Source: Paraglaciecola sp. L3A3 (GTDB taxonomy: Bacteria > Pseudomonadota > Gammaproteobacteria > Enterobacterales > Alteromonadaceae). Taken from it: 64,000 nucleotides of DNA. The stretch spans positions 434,001 to 498,000 of the forward strand of contig NZ_CP047023.1 of NCBI RefSeq assembly GCF_009796765.1, read 5' to 3'. The position numbers were made by a program, and so were the translations under genes. The notes under the pieces are model-generated. The model made no database searches and was not told where the DNA came from. It was given only the letters and a program-made list of their open reading frames with translations. Shown piece after piece: positions 1 to 8,566 of the stretch (the first letter of the stretch is position 1; each line of letters begins with the position of its first letter).

Positions 1-236
1 AGAATGCATCCAGCGGTTTTTGAACAAGGCGTCGGTGTGCAGTAATGGTTATTCCCTTTCAAATACCGAGAACGCAGGGCAAAAGCCGCTGGGGCATTCC
101 TTTCAGGCGAGTTTTAAATGAGCTTACTCTGCGTTGCTCGAACTCAAAAGAGCACCACTATTCCTTCATTCAAGCGCCTTGATTAAGCTCATTTAAATTC
201 TCGCTGAGTGCACACTTATCAATACGGATTGGTATA
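1..236. repeat. MITE-like dispersed repeat, left end cut by window edge
   Basis: Three parts of this stretch recur in the window. Positions 5-31 match 8461-8487 with two mismatches. Positions 218-236 match the reverse complement of 8426-8444 at 18 of 19 bases. The 20-nt core CTGGGGCATTCCTTTCAGGC near 90-109 recurs near 44492-44511. In the 8.4-kb copy the TATACTAATCCGTATTGAT block lies 16 nt outside the TGCATCCAG block. Here the same block is inverted at the far end, which suggests terminal inverted repeats around a 250-270 bp element. No ORF is seen. It is probably a non-autonomous element; the family is not one I can name. Confidence 0.55.
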
Positions 237-240
237 ATGA

Positions 241-592
241 CTTGAAAAGCATGGCTGCGCCACTTATTCGCTGCGCTTAGTATGTACTGCGTACACTAAG
301 ATTATTCACTGCGTTCACAAAGCATTCGCTTCGCTTACTGCCATCTCGATAACTGCGTCCTGCGGTACTCTACCTTCCGCCATCCCTGGCGATCGCATGG
401 CTTTTACCTTCTAGTAGTCTGTGTTGCTCGGCGAACTTGGAGTCGCGACAAACCCAAAGCATGTGCTTGGTACACAAAGTATGGCTACTTAGATAGTTTT
501 ATAAAGCCATTGGCAATGATAACTGTCCTGATAGTAGTGTGTTATATAAAAAATAAATTTATATATAATCTCCATTCAACATAAAAGAAAAC
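241..592. other. Non-coding stretch left of the glycan cluster
   Basis: About 350 bases without a credible gene. It contains a short imperfect hairpin at 276-300 (arms CTTAGT and ACTAAG around GTAC/GTAC) and several GC-richer runs that resemble Alteromonadales intergenic palindromes. The last 60 bases are AT-rich and could hold the promoter of the GH20 remnant that starts at 593. Confidence 0.4.
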
Positions 593-754
593 ATGAAATT
601 ACTAAAATTAGGACTAGTGGCACTGATACTCGTATATACGAGTATCAGTGCCCAAGATATAACAATAATCCCTAAACCTAGCAATATTGAAATCAGTGAT
701 AAAACTACTATTTTTTCTCACAATACTTGTTTATCTGCAAATAATAGTAAGTAA
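593..754 (+). pseudogene. Truncated GH20 beta-N-acetylhexosaminidase, N-terminal remnant
   Basis: An ATG opens a 53-codon frame with a hydrophobic signal peptide followed by IIPKPSNIEI, the typical start of secreted GH20 hexosaminidases in which an (I/V)PxP motif begins the N-terminal domain. A full enzyme has more than 500 residues; here the frame stops at TAA (752-754), immediately before the tail-to-tail GH29 gene. The catalytic domain is absent, so it is probably the broken edge of an older gene. The signal-peptide codons contain a perfect palindrome (619-652). It could instead be an expressed short leader, but the IPKP motif favours a gene fragment. Confidence 0.55.
619..652. repeat. Perfect 34-bp palindrome inside a signal-peptide coding segment
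   Basis: Every base from 619 to 652 pairs with its mirror on the opposite strand; the centre lies between 635 and 636 (…CGTATATACG…) and the outer ends are GGCACTG/CAGTGCC. The symmetry breaks at 618/653. In RNA it would form a long hairpin with almost no loop; in DNA it could extrude as a cruciform. It also encodes residues 10-20 of the GH20 remnant's leader. No T-tract follows, so it is not a standard terminator. Confidence 0.9.
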
Positions 755-761
755 TATCATT

Positions 762-2339
762 TTACTTTTTATGTGCCCCGTCTAAATTTACCTTTTTAGT
801 GCCCTTCAAAGCTTGGTCTACATCCCTTACGATGACATTAGGGTGATGTTGTTCTGCATCAGTTTTAATTTCAAAAGACCATGCATATTGACTCTTCCCT
901 AAATCTGTCGGCGGGGTTATTCGCAGACCATTAGGAGTCATTTTCCAGGTTACTGCGGCATCAGAGCCAAGTAAACTAACATTTTCAACCTGACTCTCAT
1001 TCCAACCTGCAGTCCCAGAAATAGTAAAAGGAGCTATTGGTGCCTCTAACTTAATTGCATAAAGTTTCTTGCCATTAGTGGTAAAGACTAAGTGTTCTTT
1101 AACTTGATCAGGCACCTTCCAATAGCGACTACCGTAGATTGCTGGAGCATTTATTTTAAGCCATTTACCCATTGCTTTAAGGCGTTCAAGTTGAGGTTTT
1201 GGAACCGTTCCATCAGCCTTGGGTCCTATATTTATCAGAAAATTTCCGTTGCGACTGATCACTTCGGCCATTTCGTGGATCACACTTTCGATGGTTTTGT
1301 AGGTGTCATTCTCTAAATAGCCAAAAGAAGTACCGAAGGTTGTGCAACTTTGCCACTTGGGACCAATCACCTTCATTTTGAGGTTATCTCTTTCCAAGTT
1401 ACCTACACCATCAGGCCAATTTCTATTTCTGCCTTTATTGTTCATGTAAACCTCAGCCCCACGAGCTGCTCCGTCGTTCATAAAATCTGTTATCATGCCG
1501 CGCAACCGATCATCAAAGTACTGAACTTCAGGCGACGAAACACCTGCACGTACATTATTACCATCACGTGTATAGAGAGGGAAATCGTCCATCCATAAGA
1601 AATCTGGTTGATATTTTTCTTGAATTTCTTTCCATCGAGCCACATAGCTGTCAACGAACTCAGTAGTCGTACCAAAAGGTCCGTAAAGCGATGCAGCCTC
1701 GGGCACGCGTTTAATTTCTTCCAAGATGATTTCGTAGGGGTCGACATCTACTTTATACATTCTTTTTGCAAAAAAACTTTGATGTCTTTCTCGATGATAT
1801 GAAGGAGCAAACTTCAGTCCTTGCTTTTTAACCGCTTTACTGAGATCCCCAATTAAGTCGCGCTTAGGTCCCATGTCGGCTGCATTCCATGGCGTTAAGT
1901 CCGAATCCCAATTAGCCCAACCATCGTGGTGCTCGGCTGTCATTACGACATACTTAGCCCCAACTTCAGCGAAAAGTTCAGCCCACTCATCTGGATCCCA
2001 CTTTTCTGCTTTAAATTCCTGAATAATATCCTTATAACCAAACTCTGGTGGTACAGCCCCCCAACGTTCCATCATATAAGGATTATAATGCTTGGGATCT
2101 TGATATAAATGTCTAGGCACATGTTCTGCATAACCTTTACCACCTTTTCGGTAGCCGATAACACTATAAGGCCCCCAGTGAATAAAAATCCCTATCTTGC
2201 CGTCGTCGAACCACGCTGGCACAGGCATTTCTTGTAACGACTCCCAACTACCGTCGTAAGGCTTATCGGCTGCAGAAATATTCAAACTAGCAGTGAGAAG
2301 TACAGGTAATATTATTGCCTTCGTGATTTTCTTAAACAT
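762..2339 (-). CDS. GH29-type alpha-L-fucosidase, secreted
   Basis: Predicted exo-acting retaining fucosidase for terminal alpha-L-fucose on an algal glycan. Signal peptide at residues 1-23 (ends ISAA). The GH29 barrel is recognised by IFIHWGPYSV (51-60), the EHHDGW motif (136-141) and LWMDD (248-252), where Asp251 fits the WxD nucleophile. A C-terminal beta-sandwich follows from about residue 400. Length (525 aa) is normal. The second gene of the same strand lies 13 bp upstream, so both are probably transcribed from beyond 3918 or from the 5.7-kb divergent region. Its leader begins MFKKI like its neighbour's. Linkage specificity and tolerance of sulfate cannot be read from sequence; some GH29 members act on other sugars. 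Confidence 0.85.
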   Translation of the reverse strand: MFKKITKAIILPVLLTASLNISAADKPYDGSWESLQEMPVPAWFDDGKIGIFIHWGPYSVIGYRKGGKGYAEHVPRHLYQDPKHYNPYMMERWGAVPPEFGYKDIIQEFKAEKWDPDEWAELFAEVGAKYVVMTAEHHDGWANWDSDLTPWNAADMGPKRDLIGDLSKAVKKQGLKFAPSYHRERHQSFFAKRMYKVDVDPYEIILEEIKRVPEAASLYGPFGTTTEFVDSYVARWKEIQEKYQPDFLWMDDFPLYTRDGNNVRAGVSSPEVQYFDDRLRGMITDFMNDGAARGAEVYMNNKGRNRNWPDGVGNLERDNLKMKVIGPKWQSCTTFGTSFGYLENDTYKTIESVIHEMAEVISRNGNFLINIGPKADGTVPKPQLERLKAMGKWLKINAPAIYGSRYWKVPDQVKEHLVFTTNGKKLYAIKLEAPIAPFTISGTAGWNESQVENVSLLGSDAAVTWKMTPNGLRITPPTDLGKSQYAWSFEIKTDAEQHHPNVIVRDVDQALKGTKKVNLDGAHKK

Positions 2340-2352
2340 CGCTAATATCCTT

Positions 2353-3918
2353 TTATTTAAAACGCAAAGCTATCCGATCTAGGATCGGTTTGGCGTCATT
2401 GTTTGTCGTGTCTGTCAGGCGCACCTCGAATTGGAATCCGTAGCCATCTGGCAAATCACTTAGCTCTAGCTGGGCAGGTGTTTTAGCTATTTGTTTGGCG
2501 AAGCCAGGGATATAATCGTATTGTTCTTTCACTTTTTCCCACTTGGTCCAATTATCCACCACACGATTGTTGTTTGTATCAACCCCAACACGAACTTCCA
2601 CACCATCTACCCATGGGCCCGGACTTACATAGTCGGTGTTCGTTTGGGTCACCAAATAAAACTGCCCCTCTGCGAACATGATATCCGGATCGGGATGCCC
2701 TTGACCAATACTGCCGCTAAAGGTAAAAGGCTCGTTGATACTAGATGATGTGAACCAAGCTACACTCATGTTTTTTTGCCCATGTTTACCTGCAGGGTCG
2801 AAATCACCAAAAAGATAGTATTGCCCGCCAATTGCAATCGATGCCCAGTCGCCGTATGCATTTTGCTCAGGTTCGTGGATCTCGTATTTGGCAAAGGCGC
2901 GGATATCTCCAGCTTTTAGTCTGTGTTGCGGAACATCAACTGTGATTCGTTTTCCTGGATAGTTTTCAGGATCGGACCTATGCCAGTGAGGATGTGCATA
3001 TTCAGCAAACTTGCCTGTTGGATTTGTTCGCTCATCTACCGCGGGCTTGAGTATTTCAAAATCTTTAATACCGTCTTTACTGACCGCATGTCCAGCAAGT
3101 GGCGAATCCCAAGCATGTGTGCTGGCGTTGATTGGACTCCAATCCTCGTAAATAACATGGAAATTTCCATCAAGGTCACGAATAAATGCAGTGTCGGAGC
3201 CATCAGACGGATCCTTAAACGCCATCCCCATATTTTTGCCTGGTAGCCCGTCCATGAGATCTTCGTCGATATACAGATGTGGGTCTTGGTCATTGGGAAA
3301 GTCGTAATAAATATACACTTTACCGTTGACATACTCAGCAGTCGTTACCATAGACGCAAAACCCTCTGTAACAGACCCATGGTGTACCCAATTAACCATG
3401 TCGCGACTTTGCCAAGCATGGTAGCCTTTAGCATCTTTTTGTAATCCGCCGGGCGCATCATATTGATTCGGATACGGGGTCGTCTTAAGCGGAACATCGA
3501 ACCCTTTTAACTGGGTTGGAAGTCCGCTGAAGTCCTTATTTTTCGATTCGCCGTAGCGTCCAAAGATCCAGTAATTTTTCGGCCCCATACTCAAGAACAC
3601 TGGCGCGTTTAGCAGATTCGTGGGGCCAAGGTTTTTAACTGGCTGCCAATTATGCCAAACAGGAGATTGGCTTAATGTGATGGACTCGGCACTTCGCTTG
3701 TTAGAAAATGATTTCAAACTGCTTCGAAAAATAGCTTTTTTTGCAAGCGGCATGGCTAGGCCATCTTGAAATTCAAGATTCGTTTGCGCAGATTGAGATG
3801 ATTGCCAATCTTCTTGACTGTCGATAATCCAAGTTTCAGATTCCGCGCCTAGCGCCACAGCACTGAAAGTAACAGGGAACAAAACTGCAGTAATTACTTT
3901 TTTAATTTTCTTAAACAT
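2353..3918 (-). CDS. Secreted five-bladed beta-propeller glycoside hydrolase (GH43/GH117-like)
   Basis: 521 aa with a signal peptide (cleavage near ALGA, residue 24). Propeller features recognised by eye are NAPVFLSMGPKNYWIFGRYG, the 'SRDMVNWVHHG' blade, the acidic DGSDTAFIRD segment, and GHPDPDIMFAEG late in the protein. Such repeated blade motifs and Asp/Glu placement are typical of the GH43/GH32/GH68/GH117 clan, but I cannot fix the family. A C-terminal strand region of about 60 residues follows the propeller. A good AGGA ribosome site precedes the ATG. With the fucosidase downstream and sulfatases around it, a role in releasing a terminal sugar or anhydro-sugar is the simplest inference. 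A search against CAZy families would settle it. Confidence 0.6.
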   Translation of the reverse strand: MFKKIKKVITAVLFPVTFSAVALGAESETWIIDSQEDWQSSQSAQTNLEFQDGLAMPLAKKAIFRSSLKSFSNKRSAESITLSQSPVWHNWQPVKNLGPTNLLNAPVFLSMGPKNYWIFGRYGESKNKDFSGLPTQLKGFDVPLKTTPYPNQYDAPGGLQKDAKGYHAWQSRDMVNWVHHGSVTEGFASMVTTAEYVNGKVYIYYDFPNDQDPHLYIDEDLMDGLPGKNMGMAFKDPSDGSDTAFIRDLDGNFHVIYEDWSPINASTHAWDSPLAGHAVSKDGIKDFEILKPAVDERTNPTGKFAEYAHPHWHRSDPENYPGKRITVDVPQHRLKAGDIRAFAKYEIHEPEQNAYGDWASIAIGGQYYLFGDFDPAGKHGQKNMSVAWFTSSSINEPFTFSGSIGQGHPDPDIMFAEGQFYLVTQTNTDYVSPGPWVDGVEVRVGVDTNNNRVVDNWTKWEKVKEQYDYIPGFAKQIAKTPAQLELSDLPDGYGFQFEVRLTDTTNNDAKPILDRIALRFK

Positions 3919-4006
3919 TTCTAAATCCTACTATTCCATTATTTACCTAGAAGCAATTAAATATTAAGCATCATCGAGACTTAATATTGCTTACTCAGCA
4001 CTTAAT

Positions 4007-5632
4007 TTATTTTTCTTTATTAACCGCTTTTCTTGGTTTTTTTATTGTGCTCTTTTTATAGATAGTTACAGCAACATCGTTACTGCCTGTTTTACCTTCT
4101 ACGCTATAACCGTTATTTACTACTTGCTCTAATTGCTTTTTAAGTTGGGCTACAATTTCTGGTTTTTCATTATAAAGATTGTTGGTTTCAGCGCGGTCAG
4201 TTTTCATGTTGTATAATTGCATTTCTGTAAGGTCATCACCGTCCTTACTCCAACCACATGAACCTTTACAAGTAGCTAACTTCCAATCACCTACACGTAT
4301 AGCAAGATGACCTGAAATAGAAGCGAAGATAGACACTGGATGAGTTTTTTCAGAAGACCCTTTTAATGCTGGCAATATAGAGAAACTGTCTACCGCAGCA
4401 TTGTTAGGTAGGGTAACATTTAATATATCGGCACTGGTCGCAAGTAAACTATTGTGCACTACAGTATTGTCATGGCTTGTGCCCGGCTTAATATTACCCG
4501 GCCAACGAACAACATAAGGAACACGATGTCCACCTTCCCATATATCAGCTTTATGACCACGTAGATCGGCACTTGGATTATGGTCAGCAGCCAATAATTG
4601 CGGTATTTTCGCACCTGGAGATGTACCATTATCAGTGGTAAATATCACAAGCGTATTGTCAGTAAGTTTTGCGTCATCTAAGGCTTTCAATATACGTTCA
4701 ACAGAGTTATCCGTTTCCATTACAAAGTCAGCATGTAAATTAATACCACTTTTGCCAATCCAATTTTTACTAGGTACTACTGGGCTATGTGGTGCACTTA
4801 ATGGAACGTATAAAAAGAAGGGCTTAGTTTTTCTTTCTGGCTCAGATAGATAGTTAACCGCCTTTTCAGTAATACGGTTTAGCATTTCATCTGTATTTTT
4901 TAAATGATAGGTAACAGTGTCTTGTTCTATCCATGTGCCCATTTGCCTTGCATGATGAAAGCCCCAATATTTATCAAAACCTCGCTCAATTGGACCATCA
5001 ATGACTTTTGTACCAATAGGTACTCCATCATAAAATTTACCGCGGCTTTTATCTATTTTGGTACCTTTAGGTAATGTATATTGAAAACCAAGATGCCACT
5101 TTCCAGTCATGGCAGTATCGTAACCTTGGTTTTTTAAAAATTGAGCGACGGTTAAGGTTTTCTGATCTATTAAAGGCGCTTCACCTATACGGATGCTTCC
5201 ATCAGGTAATTTAATAGAACGAGCACCCAATACTCCTTTTTGTAGACGAGTTCGCCACGGGTAGCGGCCAGTTAACACACCGTATCGTGTAGGGGTGCAT
5301 ACAGCAGATGCGCTATGAGCGTCGGTGAACATCATGCCTTCTTGTGCCAAGCGATCAATGGCAGGTGTGTTGATTTTACTGTTTGGATTAAATGCAGAGA
5401 CATCACCGTAGCCCTGATCGTCACTCATTATAAATATAATATTTGGCTTGTTTTCATCTGCATGAGTTGCTGATGAGATTAATATAAAACTAGTAGCAAA
5501 AAGTAGTACATAAATGCATTTATGCTCACGCTTACGTGTCGCTTGTTTAATTCGGTTTAAGCGTATTCGATATTTTTTAATACTCGTAAGCTTAGACATA
5601 AGTTTTTTTATTAACATTCTTTTGATTCCCAT
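4007..5632 (-). CDS. Type I (S1) sulfatase, secreted
   Basis: Alkaline-phosphatase-fold arylsulfatase that removes sulfate esters from a carbohydrate. The metal-binding start NIIFIMSDDQGYGD (64-77) is followed by the S1 signature CTPTR at Cys112, the residue oxidised to formylglycine, then GKWHLGF, and FTTDNG with further metal ligands. Length 541 is normal. The membrane-spanning leader (about 40-57, ending THA) is preceded by an unusually long basic n-region, so translation may start later; ATG codons at 5617 (with GGGA upstream) or 5599 are alternatives. No formylglycine-generating enzyme lies in the window, so maturation depends on a gene elsewhere. Substrate position and S1 subfamily are not determinable by eye. 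Confidence 0.88.
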   Translation of the reverse strand: MGIKRMLIKKLMSKLTSIKKYRIRLNRIKQATRKREHKCIYVLLFATSFILISSATHADENKPNIIFIMSDDQGYGDVSAFNPNSKINTPAIDRLAQEGMMFTDAHSASAVCTPTRYGVLTGRYPWRTRLQKGVLGARSIKLPDGSIRIGEAPLIDQKTLTVAQFLKNQGYDTAMTGKWHLGFQYTLPKGTKIDKSRGKFYDGVPIGTKVIDGPIERGFDKYWGFHHARQMGTWIEQDTVTYHLKNTDEMLNRITEKAVNYLSEPERKTKPFFLYVPLSAPHSPVVPSKNWIGKSGINLHADFVMETDNSVERILKALDDAKLTDNTLVIFTTDNGTSPGAKIPQLLAADHNPSADLRGHKADIWEGGHRVPYVVRWPGNIKPGTSHDNTVVHNSLLATSADILNVTLPNNAAVDSFSILPALKGSSEKTHPVSIFASISGHLAIRVGDWKLATCKGSCGWSKDGDDLTEMQLYNMKTDRAETNNLYNEKPEIVAQLKKQLEQVVNNGYSVEGKTGSNDVAVTIYKKSTIKKPRKAVNKEK

Positions 5633-5855
5633 AACTTTTTCATGTTGTGGCCTTTTTTATCTTCATTTTTTAATTAACCCAAATAAACGAACTAATATGG
5701 CCTAGTTAGAGTGTTGAAGCTTGCTCGACCACATAATCAAATGTATCATATATAAAACAATGACGTATATTTAAAATGTAAATAAAGCGTAAAACATTAA
5801 ATTTTTATAGCGTGTTCAATCTGAATGTGTGAAGTCCAATAGGTATCAAATTAGT

Positions 5856-8423
5856 ATGAAACAACACAAAAATAGTTTGGTTTTTGTCGCTACTGCAATG
5901 TTGTTATTGACATCTCCTATCTTGCAAGCCTGTGACATTTATGTGTCGCCACTAGGAGTCGATTCTAATACAGGATCTAAAGCAAATCCGGTTGCCACTA
6001 TCACAGCTGCACGTGATCTGTTACGCAACAGCGGTAAGCTTGGTCTTGAGTCGTGCGAAGTGATTATAGCCGCAGGTGTGTACCGCTTGAATGAACCAAT
6101 CACTCTCACACCTGCTGATAGTGGAACTAAGGCATTTCCCGTCACCTACAGAGCCGCAGAGAACGCCAAGGTTGTAGTGACAGGCGCACAAACAATCACT
6201 CGTGCTTGGAAGCTTTGGAAAGACGGTATTTATCGCACCCAAATCGGTAAACAGGATACGGTCGATCAGCTTATCGTGAATGACAGCCGTCAAATTATGG
6301 CACGCTATCCAGACTTAGGGGCCGGCTATGTATTAGGACCAAATCAAAAGCACGAAGGTATCAAAGCTGGCAATGCTCCTTACGATGGCTCTACACCTGA
6401 TGCCTGGGATGCAAGTAAAGCTAAAGCGTGGGCCGACCCGACTGGCGCTTTTATGCATGGTATGCATGGTGGACTATGGGGAAGTCAACATTACCGCGTA
6501 TTAGGGAAAAACAAACAGGGAGAGTTAGTTTACGAAGGTGGCTGGCAGAATAACCGTTATCGTTCCGCGCATCGCTCTTATCGAATGATAGAAAATGTTT
6601 TCGAAGAACTTGATTCGCCGGGCGAGTGGTATCACGATATTAAAGATGGCTGGTTATATTATCTACCGGCTGCAGGTGTCGATATGGCATCGGCTCAGTT
6701 TGAAGCTGTTTTTGAGATCAAACATCTCGTCGAATTTTATGGTGCGTATGTCGAACCAGTCGCAACTATGAATATACCTAATAGTGGAAACGGCTTGAAG
6801 GTAACACAAGTTAAAAACTACCAAACCACAGAAGCTGTTAAACATATTCGTCTGCAAGGGATTCAGTTTCGAGGCACAGCTCGAACCTTTATGGAAACAA
6901 TTGAGCCTTTATTGCGTAGTGATTGGACGATATATCGCGGAGCTGCAGTTCACTTGCGTGGGACAGAAGCGATTGAGATCGAAAATAGCGCATTTGTAGA
7001 GCTTGGAGGCAATGCGATTTTAGTCGACAGCTACAACCGTGATACTGTTATTCGTAGTAATCTGTTTCGCGAAAATGGGGCTTCGGATGTCGTATTTGTT
7101 GGCTCGTTTGCAGCGGTACGTGATCCTGCGTTTAGCTTTCATGCCTCCGCCCGACCTCTTGATGAGATTGATACAGTCGTAGGGCCGAAAAGTGAAGATT
7201 ATCCGGCCGATGCTTTGGTTGAGGATAATTTGATGATGCTTGCTGGCCGTTTTGAAAAGCAAGTTGCTGGTGTGAACCTTTCGATGGCCTCAAGAATTAC
7301 GATCCGTCATAATACCATTAGCCATACGCCGCGCGCTGGAATTAATATAAGCGATGGCACTTGGGGTGGGCATGTAATCGAATGGAATGATGTTTTTGAA
7401 ACCGTATTAGAGACTCACGATCATGGTGCCTTTAATAGCTGGGGGCGTGACCGTATCTGGCATAGTGCAATGCCCGCTGGACCTAATGAGTTAGATGAAA
7501 ATGGCAAATCGCTGATCAGTTACTACGTGGATAAATATCCCCACTCACCATTTTGGGATGCATATCAAACTACCATTCTTCGTTATAATCGAATGCAAAG
7601 TGATCATGGATGGGATATTGATCTGGACGACGGCTCGTCGAATTATGAAATTTATAGCAACCTAACCTTAAGCGGAGGATTAAAAACACGTGAAGGCTAT
7701 AAACGCATCGTCACGAATAATATTATACTGGGCGATTACACCTGTAATGTGCCATATCCAAAACCTGTATTTGATGTGTTTGAGCGAAATATCGTGTCGG
7801 GCAAGCAGATTTATTCGTCGTCAAATCCAACGTTATGGGGAGGTAGTCGCGATTATACTTTCGTACATAATCCAGCCGCTAAGAAAGTAACACCAGCCGT
7901 TGCTTTACAAAAACAGACTTTAGACGATGCACATAGTTTATACGGTAACGCACAATTTGTGGCTGCAGAACAAGGTAACTTTACCGTAACTGCCAGCTCA
8001 CCAGCATTTAAAGTTGGCTTTAAGAATTTTCCAATGACTGAATTTGGAGTAACTTCAAAGCACTTGAAAGCATTGGCAGGAACGCCACCGTTCATTCTAC
8101 CGAAGCAAATTGCTAGCAACGTTTATGTGCCCCCAAAAGAGGTTAAGGTGCTGGGCGCGACTGTACGCTCCTTAAGAACTTTAGCTGATGTCAGTGCCAC
8201 AGGTATGCAGGAAGCGATTGGTAGTTATCTAATTGATGTGCCAGCAAGCAGCCGGCTCAAAAAATTTGGATTCAAAAGTGGCGACGTTGTGATGATGATT
8301 GATCGTACATTGACTCCCAGCACTCGCGATTTCAAGCGAACACTAGATAAACTGCGTGCAGGTACGCATACGGCCAAAGTGTGGCGTGGGCAGGAAGCTG
8401 TTGTGATCGAATTTGATTTGTAA
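5856..8423 (+). CDS. GH141-like right-handed beta-helix enzyme with C-terminal PDZ domain
   Basis: 855 aa from ATG 5856; an in-frame GTG at 5829 would add nine residues before the signal peptide, so ATG is preferred. The leader ends PILQA-CDIYVSP, and the Cys could be a lipobox cysteine (LQAC). The opening (IYVSP..GVDSNTG..ANP.ATI.AARD, then GVYRL.EPITL.P.DSGT and VTYRA.ENAKVV) matches beta-helix enzymes of the GH141 kind, known for fucose-containing glycans, followed by many NxI/xIRxN helix rungs. The last ~85 residues (SRLKKFGFKSGDVVMMID, then TLDKLRAGTHTAKVWR) look like a PDZ domain, unusual on such an enzyme. The gene looks GC-richer than its neighbours. GH110 is a less likely alternative. 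Confidence 0.65.
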   Translation: MKQHKNSLVFVATAMLLLTSPILQACDIYVSPLGVDSNTGSKANPVATITAARDLLRNSGKLGLESCEVIIAAGVYRLNEPITLTPADSGTKAFPVTYRAAENAKVVVTGAQTITRAWKLWKDGIYRTQIGKQDTVDQLIVNDSRQIMARYPDLGAGYVLGPNQKHEGIKAGNAPYDGSTPDAWDASKAKAWADPTGAFMHGMHGGLWGSQHYRVLGKNKQGELVYEGGWQNNRYRSAHRSYRMIENVFEELDSPGEWYHDIKDGWLYYLPAAGVDMASAQFEAVFEIKHLVEFYGAYVEPVATMNIPNSGNGLKVTQVKNYQTTEAVKHIRLQGIQFRGTARTFMETIEPLLRSDWTIYRGAAVHLRGTEAIEIENSAFVELGGNAILVDSYNRDTVIRSNLFRENGASDVVFVGSFAAVRDPAFSFHASARPLDEIDTVVGPKSEDYPADALVEDNLMMLAGRFEKQVAGVNLSMASRITIRHNTISHTPRAGINISDGTWGGHVIEWNDVFETVLETHDHGAFNSWGRDRIWHSAMPAGPNELDENGKSLISYYVDKYPHSPFWDAYQTTILRYNRMQSDHGWDIDLDDGSSNYEIYSNLTLSGGLKTREGYKRIVTNNIILGDYTCNVPYPKPVFDVFERNIVSGKQIYSSSNPTLWGGSRDYTFVHNPAAKKVTPAVALQKQTLDDAHSLYGNAQFVAAEQGNFTVTASSPAFKVGFKNFPMTEFGVTSKHLKALAGTPPFILPKQIASNVYVPPKEVKVLGATVRSLRTLADVSATGMQEAIGSYLIDVPASSRLKKFGFKSGDVVMMIDRTLTPSTRDFKRTLDKLRAGTHTAKVWRGQEAVVIEFDL

Positions 8424-8425
8424 CT

Positions 8426-8487
8426 TATACTAATCCGTATTGATAATTGATCTCTCAGAGTGCATCCAGTGGCTTTTGAACAAGGCG
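8426..8487. repeat. End fragment of the MITE-like repeat
   Basis: Immediately after the GH141-like stop codon lies TATACTAATCCGTATTGAT (8426-8444), 16 nt of spacer, then a 27-bp block (8461-8487) matching 5-31 with two mismatches. Only one end of the element is present; similarity stops near AGCTTAATAA. The repeat sits inside the glycan cluster, between two co-directional genes. Confidence 0.6.
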
Positions 8488-8566
8488 TGAAGCTTAATAA
8501 ATAACAATTATCGTGATGACAAAAATATCAAGCTAACGATAAAAATAATTACATTAGGAATAAATA

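Noticed and set aside
4635..4853. Plus-strand frame inside the minus-strand sulfatase gene
   Set aside because: Antisense shadow of a well-supported gene, as are the other internal opposite-strand frames throughout the window.
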